Below, piece after piece: positions 53,801-63,500 of a stretch of DNA of 64,000 bases; the first letter of the stretch is position 1, and every line of letters starts with the position of its first letter. A model generated the notes under the pieces. That model made no database searches and was not told the origin of the DNA. It saw nothing but the letters and a program-made list of their open reading frames with translations. The DNA comes from Stramonita haemastoma (Eukaryota > Mollusca > Gastropoda > Neogastropoda > Muricidae). Made by a program: the position numbers and the translations under genes. The DNA is taken from NCBI GenBank assembly GCA_030674155.1, contig CM060334.1:32986839-33050838 (forward strand), read 5' to 3'.

Positions 53801-55207
53801 CTTCTGAAAGGTGCAAAAGATTTCTTAAGTGTGCACAGATGTTCTGCATGCGTTCACACACATGAACTTGGTTTAATTGTTTTATCCAAAGGGCTTTAGT
53901 GGGAGTAGAAAGGTAATGATGTTAACTCAGGGCAAATCCACTAAAGTAGGCCCCTCCGAGTGGCTCAAACACAGGCTGTCAGATCACAAGCTCACAGCTC
54001 TAACCACTAGGCTATCTCCCCTTCTCTCCAAATGAATGTATATATTCAATCTTGCTTTTCAAACCTTTTTTGTTATCTGTGTAAACTTTAAAAAAAAAAA
54101 AAGGAAACAAAATTTATCCATATAGAAAAGGGAAACTATACTAAGGGGAAACCGAAAGGTTGGTAAAAAAGAAAAACACTACAGGCAGATATCCTGAAAA
54201 GAGAAAACTTAACACTGTTCTTACATTTGTTTTTTCTTTCCAAAAATGAAAAGAACAAAAACAAACCCCTACTACCCCCCCCCCCCAAAACTACAATCAT
54301 TTCACCACCACCAATAAGTCAGAACAGATCAAGATCATAACTAGGAGAAATGGTAAACAACATTCAACTGTTTAGAGACTGTTATGACTTGTAAACAACT
54401 GATATGGCTTTTTCAAGTCAATGGGGACAAAAAGACCCAAAACAAAAGATTTTTTAAAAAAAGAAAAAGATCTGGGGAAAAAATTCATTTAAATAAAAGG
54501 GGTAAGCATGCTGAGGTACTTAAATTCATTCTTCCTCTTTTTTTCATAATCATAGCTGCCAACCTTTCAGAATTTAAAAACGGAATTTAGATGGGGGGTA
54601 GGTTCAAGAGGGAGGCTCCCCCCCCCCCCCCCTCTCGAAAAAGCAGGTGTCAATGGGACTGCATCCCCTGAAGCTGTAGGACTTTTGAAAGTGAAAGGAG
54701 AAATTTGTTTATCTCCTGAGTGTGGCAGAAAGCATATAACATTTGTAAAAACTGATCTGTACTCTTTGTATTTGAGAACACCCCTCTGATAGACACAGCT
54801 GCCATAATTTACACTTTTCTCTGATGACATCTTGGTGACAGGCATACTGTTTTATGCCTTTAGTTGTTGATCTATAGTATAGAGGTCAATGTCACTTCGG
54901 GTGGAAATCGCCCAATAAGTTCAGTCCAATGCCAAGAAGGGAAAACCAAATAGAAATATTGTCTCACTCTATAAACATTCACAGCGTTATTACTGGTAGT
55001 CATAGAAAGTCAGTCTTTTTACAAATACTGATGGTTGCAGAAAACTATGAAAATTGAAATATAATATTGCATTGCGGCCAGTCCATTCCTTTTTCCAAAG
55101 AATTTTTCTGGTTTTTAGCTGCAATTCCAATTTTCTGGTTTGTAAGAAATCGCTCCCTCCCTCCCTTCTCCCTCACATACACATTTAAAAGTGACAGTGT
55201 GCATGTA

Positions 55208-55282
<75 letters not shown>

Positions 55283-57505
55283 ACACACATCAACACACAC
55301 TTACATATGTAATCTATACCACTAACTAACGACAGACAAACCATACCACTGACATTTCATTTCAGATTAATTCAACAGAAGACCACTACTGTGGCGGCAA
55401 TACCACACAATCTCACCTCCTCCTGCACCTCCTGTGGCAAGCCCTTGCCAGCGTTACCCTAGCAACAAGAGACAGACAGGTGGGTGCCGGTCAGTGGGTT
55501 AGTAGGGGTGTGGGGTGTGGGAGGGACAGAGCAAAGGGTGCATCACACTTTCATGTGTGTGTGTGTGTAGGGGGGTGGAAACAACAACCAGTCAGTGAAA
55601 CAAACCAATCAAACATTAAATCGGTTAGCAACTTTAAAAAAAATTAAACAAAAAAAATCTTCCAGGTTCAACTGTCATGCTGAATGTAACACAGAAGCAT
55701 CATCAAGAAATATCATCATCAATCAAAATTCCCATCAACTAAAAAGCAAAGTTCTTATTTCAGGTAAGAACAAACTTGTTTAATACTGATCATATAAGAA
55801 ACCATAAAAAAGGGGGCAGGGAGGAGGAGGGAGAACATGAAAACTAAGGTAGAGGTAGAACAAACTGGAAAAGTAACAAATCTTCATGCATTTGTTTTTC
55901 AAAATGAAACGAAGGAGGAAGGTCAAACATCACAGGTAGGGTTGGGTGGAAATGTAATCACTTTTCCAAAAATCAAACATGCAGATCAAAAATATCTCCT
56001 AATTCTCTTACCCTCACTTAAGCATGTAACTTAAATACTGTTCTCTGACAATCTCCTAAAGCAAACCTTGCAGACTACATACACAATTTATCAGTGAGTG
56101 CTCAAACTATGAAGCTCAAAGCAAAGACCCACTAAACATAGCGCATGACTATTTAAATAAAAGTCCTAACACATACTTGCGACAGGTTAAATGAAAGAAA
56201 ATACTACTTATCAAGAAAAATATGTACAGATTATTACTATTTCTTGAAAAAAAGAAAAACAAGAAAACAGCAAAGAGGACAATACTGAATCATATACTTG
56301 CCTTGCTGTAAAAGAAACGCATGTATTTAATACAAGCTAATGGTGCAAACTTTCAAAAACTCCTGTGACAACTAATTAAACATTCACCTCCATGAAATTA
56401 CTTTGTAGAATAATAAAAAAAAAATTTTACTAAAACACAAGAAATAAACAGTTTTGTACTCTTTTCAAAATAAAAAAAAACCTATCTAGTAATATATACT
56501 AATAACAAAAAAGCATAAATTTTGGAGACGAGTTCTGACCATACTTTGCTTTGAGCAGGAACTTTCAATACATGTACTTTTTTCTAACCTACAAATTTTT
56601 CCAATAGGCATACATGAGAGATTTCAGCACCATTTTTTTTTTAAATCTCTCTGAGGTTTTCATACTTTTAATTAATCAAGGTTCCAAGAAGCTCAACCTT
56701 GAAGATCATGCATTTTCCGAGAATTCTCCTGACAGACAGACCTCCTGCTGACAGTCTCCTGCTGCTTACCTGTTCGTGCTTGCCATTCATGCGTTGCTGC
56801 AGAAACTCCAGCTTGTCGCGTAGCCGCAGGTTTTCTATGGACAGGGCGTTGTACTCTTCATTCAGCTGCTCATGCTCTGCCTCCAGTTCCTGACATCACA
56901 AACATGCATGTTCCAATCCAATCCATGATGCTGCTTCAGCCCTGCCGACCGCACAGGCCATATCGGGGCTGTCACCTCGTCACATTTTAAAACTAGTATT
57001 AAAAGTGTGCGACTATATACAGATCAGAACGGGGTATAAAACCAATTTGACTGTCCTTGACGGCCACCGCATTGTGGGAAAATCCATGTATGTTGGACTT
57101 TATTTTAACAATAACAAATGCTACAGCTGAACAGTTAAGATCGTTCAACTTCAATCTCACGGTCCAGAAAGTCAGGGGGTGAAATATCACCAGTGTTTGG
57201 AGCATTAAGGGTGGGGATTTTTATGACCTCCTAGGTCAACTTCAAGAACAGACCTGCTAGTGCCTTAGTTCCTCTTGTGTATATACACATGCAGAAGATG
57301 AAATATATGCATGTTAAATATCCTGCAAACATATCAATGTTTGGTGGGTTATGGAAACATAAACATGCCCAGCATGCAACATGTACAATGAAATGAGCTG
57401 CTCTTTAGTTGGAATGTGTCAGCTGAGGCCAGTGGGCAGGCCTCCTGCAAGATCACAAGCACAGGAGAAGACCAGCCACTATGCACTGGTTCTGGCTTGG
57501 AAATG

Positions 57506-57592
<87 letters not shown>

Positions 57593-60500
57593 CAGACAGA
57601 GAAGACAGAGAGAGCAAGAAGAGAGAAGAAGAGGGGAGAGAGAGAGAAGAGAGAGAAGAGAGGAGAAGGAGAGAGAGAACAGGGAAAGGTGTTATGGTTT
57701 CTCGATGAACTGAATGCCAAGATTGATAAAAGTTCCAAAAAAGTGAAACACTACCTTTACAATATGATAAAAAATGATAACAAACACAAAGGATATATGA
57801 TAATGATTAAAAGACTAGAAACACTAAAACAAGCTATAAAATATAGCAATTACATAGTTCCTTGCTGTTGGTTTTTTTTTTCTTTCTTTCTTTCTTTTTT
57901 TTTTTGGTCCATCAGCTAGGGTTTTGAGGTTCAGCAATGGTGAGATTTTATTGCATATTTAACCATTTTGCCCATATTAATGGCAGCCCTATTCTGACTT
58001 CAGAGATGTGGTTATGATCATAACTCTTAACTTTTTGTTTTAGGGCATTATTTCTATAAAAAAAACACACAAACAAAAAATAAATAGATAAATATAATGA
58101 AAAGATAACACACACAAAAAAAAATCTACATTCACCTAAAAATCAAACCACAAGATGAAGCCCTCACAAAGAAGACTTTTCATCACTTAATCATCCCACC
58201 GTCAAACAATAATGGTTTGCAAGCAAAGACTTTCCCAATGCACCACACCCAAGCGAGCACTGCTATAAAAACCAACCCCCCACCCCCCCCCCCCCATGGG
58301 ACGTTACCACTGTGAGGTCCGCACCTGATAAGCCTGAGTGTCTTTACTGCGGGTGAGGGTAACTGCGACTGCGACGACTGCCCTGTGGGGTCAGAGGTCC
58401 TGTGCCTCAGGCTAGGACTGTCGTCCTCGGACTGGTCTGAAAAACACACACAGCACACACCTGCAATTAGCAAAACTCCCTCTTTGTGCTTCACGCTTAT
58501 CTTTCTATCTCTTACAGTCCCAAAGAAACCACCTCTCCCAATGTCTGCAGCCCCCCCCCTCCCCCCACCCCCCAAACTTCTGTCCAGGTTTCTTATCTCA
58601 GGAACACACATGATATTGATCTTCTGTCAATGGCTGGGAAACGGGACAGGTGAAAGGTGTCAGCCATTGGTCTTAAAAATATCCATACTTCATCATCTCG
58701 ACAACAGAACAATTTATGTGGGTTACAAGCTGTATATATATACATGAACAGGAAAACATTTCTCACAGAAAATAGTACAACTCTGCATGAATTTCTCAAA
58801 CAAAACCCATTTTCTATACTTTAACATACATGATTTTAAAAAAAACAACATTATGGCAGAAAAGGGCAAAACCCAGTTTGCAATCATCTCTTGTATCTAC
58901 TTAGCACCCTAGCTTGTCCACATGGATTTTATTTATTAAATTGGCTTCTTTTTATTTTCTTTAATTCTCCTTCTTTTTCATCAAACACTTGAACAGCAAC
59001 TATTGTTATCTGTCACGACAGTGAAAATGCACTGCACTGCTGTTAAGCGCCCAAAGTCAGCCCGGCGCATCCAAATTCAGCGCAGGAGAGAATCGTTATC
59101 TTTTAAGTCTTTCTGGAAAAAAGGCAGAGAATGGACCAAAAAGGCAGAAAAATAGACAAGAAGGAAGAGACAAGAAGAAAAGGATCAAGGCAGAAACAAG
59201 AGAGGGATAGAAAAAAAGAGAATTCCTAGCGCAGAATTTCCAGAAGGTGGGGATGCAATTTATACTGACAGGCCCCTGGCATCTCCATGGGGTGGGGTGG
59301 GGTGGGGGTTTCTATTCACAAGTTAATCATTCACTACATGAAAAGGGGTTTACTTACAAAAATTCTTCATTGGATTGCAAATGGACTGTTCCAAATTTCT
59401 CTTCACACTTTAATTGGTACATTTCTGACCTCTACTGAAGACTTAGGACAGGTTATGAAATATGTAAAAGGGTCAATTTTTGTGAAATACACATTTCATA
59501 ACATCACTGTTTTAGAGACCTTTCTGATCCCAAAGACAGGGCATTCTAAAAAAAAACAAACAAAAAACAAAAAACCAACAACCCCCCCCACCCCCCAACA
59601 TTTCTTTTCAATTTTTTGGTGTTCTATTAGCTGCTATTATGCCCTGAGAGTTTTTCCATTTTATCATGATATTCTGTCAAAACCTCACATCAACAAAGAA
59701 TAAAAACGTTCAGGAACACACACAAAGACAAACACACAAAGACAAACACACAAAGACAAACACACACACACTACTCTCAATTACAGGAGAGAACCCATAA
59801 ATTACCTACAATATACATGGCAAGGTACTTTAAACAGTCATGCACGCAAACTTCTCATTCGGTGTACAATTTCAATCTGATGGTGATTCCCAGGTGGGAT
59901 GAGTGAGTCAGGTGCACTTTCTGGGTGACCCTTAGAGTGTTAATCTGGGGAACGCACAACAACCACCACCCCACCACATACATTATCAGTGACAGGTCAC
60001 AGTGTCATCTATTTTTCAGTGTTAAACTATTACCAACCCCCCCCCCCCCCCCTCCAATCAACCAACCCTCCAGTCTTTCCTTCAGGTGTAAAGCTATTAC
60101 TAAAAATTCCACCACCAACACACCCTCCTTCCATCTCCCCCCCCCCCCCCCCCCCTTACTTCTTGCCAATTTATTCAGCTTAAGCCATTGCAATCCACCA
60201 TCAACCCACACACTGATAAAGGCAATTCCATGGCACAGCTGCCAGATGACACACAGACTGCCAATGGTGCTATTCACACACCTCTCCTCCCCCCCCCCCC
60301 CCCCCTTCCAGTCCCTATACCCTCATCTCATCACTTTCTCTGGTGTCCCCCCCCCCCCCCCCCCTTCAGGTATTGTGTAACGAGGTGCTGGGGGATCACC
60401 TGCAGCCTGGCATCTGACACAGCATTACGGCACACAGCCATCTCCCTGCCAACAACAAAACCCCTGCCAAACCTCGGCAAGCTGCAATTTCATTAACATT

Positions 60501-63500
60501 AACTCAACACACGTGGACCTCCCTGCTTTACTTGCTCTTACTCCTCCCCACCCCCCCTCACTTCCAGAATGCATCGTTAGGCATACAACAAGGGGGCAGA
60601 AATCAACCCTGTCAAGATCACGCATCACAAGAGCAAGGAATCACAAAGAATGGGGCAGGAAAGCTAGGTAAGGAGAAGAACAGAATGGAAATGCAAGAAA
60701 AAGAAATAACGAGGAAGAATAAAGCAAACAGAACAGGAAGCACGTGGAAGAGATAGAAAGAAAAAGACGACTTCTCAACAAAAAAAACCTGCAGAAGGTC
60801 ACTCGTGTTAAAGGGCACAAATTCTGTGCTAATTTCCATACATGTGTAAACGTAACAATAACGCAAGAACTCTTCCACGCAAATTAATGTGTTATTACAA
60901 GCAGCCCACTCATAACGACAGCAAGGAACCAAATTGCCTGATCCTTCATCTTCCTCGTAAATACGCAAGAAAAGATTGAGTAGTTTCCCTATCTCCATGA
61001 AAGGACTATGAATTATGCACACAGGCAATGATGCTGATAACTCATAAACACTTCAGAAAAAAAGACAAAAACAAACCTGCCAATCAAAGACAAAACTGTA
61101 AAATCCATTTTGCCACATGAAAAGCGAGATTTCAGCAGGGTTTTTTGTTTTAAAAGTTTGCTTTGAGTTGGTAGGGTTTAGGTGTCTGTTTTGTTTTATT
61201 ACGGAAATAAAGAGATACTTCATGGCCTTTATTGTTTTCTTGATCTTGATTTATCCACATATTTTTGCACTTTCTAAGACAGAACAAATAATATGATTTT
61301 TTTCATATCTGTTTTTAGATTTTGTCGTTGTTGTTTGTTTATTCGTTAGAAACAGAAGTGATGTTCTACCCCATTTAGTAATTTATCAATTCTGAGATAA
61401 ACCAGATTAAATGAACAACAGCAGAGAGACGGATACACAATAGCAAAAATACCAAGACAGAAAAAAAATGTCATCACAAAAGACTCAGATTGTTCCACTT
61501 GAAAGAAAAAGAAAAGAAAAAAAAGACAGCCTAACAAACACACATACAGAGCAACGATATACAAAGATACTGAAACCTTTAAAACAAACCCCCAAAACGT
61601 GTAGCTGGGAGAAAAAGACTAACAAGCAAGCAAACACAGCACAATGCCACCATAAAAACAGACCAGCATTGGGGCGATTATGACAACATCTGAAAAATTT
61701 TTCCCTGCACAAAAACAAAGTGACTGCTATTGTTTTCTCTCCTGCTGGCTGAAAAGCAATTTGGGCAGTTTCCATAATGTTCATTATCACCTTGAATACA
61801 GTTTGAATATGTATTTAAAGCAAAATTTGAGAAGGCCCACACTACAGTGCTACTTTCCACAACAGTAGCAGACAATAAGAACTGCATGTGTGAAGGTGTT
61901 AAGTGGTTTCCTTGTCAATGACTGGATTAAGACTATGACATTCAACTATGCAAACCCAGTCCAAAAGAAACGGGAAATAATCACCATCATTGAACCTGTC
62001 CATTTTTTGACAACCGCCGTTTAATAATACAACATGTGTGGTGTGCAAGTGAGCCAGATGGGAAAAACCCAAAGAGGGTGGCTACTTTTAAGCATCGCTA
62101 TTGAAGGTGAACTCTGGTTCAACTTGAAGACTGAGTATGTGCCAGATAGTGGGAGTGTTCCAGTTACTTTGGAGTTTTTTTTTGTTTTTTTTTTGGGGGG
62201 GGGGGGTTCTCAGCTAGAGCTCAGAGGTTCAACAATGCCTTGCTTATTTAACACACCTGTGTGATTACCATTTCTTATTCTGTCATTTGTTCCTATTGAC
62301 AAAAAAATAACCTACTCTTCTAAAAGGCAGAGCGGGTTTAACACGTGTGCAAGATATTTTGCCTGTGTTTGCGCATGGGCCCTTGATTTAAAATCTCATC
62401 TGAGGGAATTTTGGGAGAGTGTAGTACTGATATTAACTCCCCAGAAAATCCCCTAAAACTGGCATCTCTATGGTGGCTCAGTCTCAGGCTGCCAGATCAC
62501 AAGTGCAATGCTCTAACCATTGGCTATTCCCAGTTCGACTGTAATAGTTTGTATACAGGAATTTTTAACCACATTCTGCACAAAACAGTATGCAGTGTCA
62601 AGAGAGGAACTTTCCCCTTGTACACCACAGTCAGTGTGTTTCATAAAGAAAATGATAGCACACAAGAGGTGTGTGCAGAGTCAGGAGGAAAAAGTGGATG
62701 CCTGTAAAGTCAGAGTGTAATAACATTTGCTAGGACCAAGGACAGCCGAGGCCTAACACCCCCCCTACTCACCTCCTCCACCTCACTGCCTGCCAAGGAG
62801 TGCACAGCATCGGCCTGCCTCTGCACACCTGGAGACGCCTCCTGAGTGAAGCTGCTCACCGAACTCATCTGCTCATCATACACACACGCACCATTTTGTT
62901 TTTAATCCAACCATTAACACTGGTGTAATAGGAAATGGCACCTTTAGGAGGAGGGAAAAGTGCATATGAAAGACTGACTAACTTTTGTTTTTAATCTAAA
63001 ATCCAAGTCGGTACTTGACTGGAGTGAAAGATAAAGCTTGATTGGCTTTACTTGTTTTTTTTTCCTTCTAAAACAAACCAAACCACCCAACATCAACACT
63101 ACTGGTGTAACAGTAGTGCTTTATCTGAACCAAACTCTCTCTCTTGACTGGAGTAAAAATTGAGTATTAAAGCATATTTCTGCTTCATCTAAAACCAAAC
63201 TTCTCCCTTTTCCCAATTAAAACAAACTCTATGGTTGTTAAGAGCTGGTGAGAGTGATCAATCATTAGTACAGTAGGTTTCCTTCAGTCATTCACCCCCC
63301 CCCCCCCCCCGAGCTACGAGGTTCATGTGACATTTTGCATTATATGACTATTTCTGCCCACCGTTAAGGTTGCTGTATTCTGACTTCAGAGATGTTCAGC
63401 CATTTCTATCAGAAGTCATCTCACACTACTTTTTTATTCACAGACTAACAGTGGGCTTTGATGCATGCCCAATAATAAATCAAAGAAAAAAGAAAATAAG

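Larger units (their letters stand above)
51853..55416 (-). other. Intron of the coiled-coil gene
   Basis: Apart from the SINE at 53620-54025, a poly-C tract near 54280 and a (CA)n microsatellite at 55211-55277, I see nothing recognisable. Confidence 0.5.

Noticed and set aside
59925..60496. Proline-rich proteins of 102-151 codons
   Set aside because: Frames produced by poly-C runs, with no splice or homology support.
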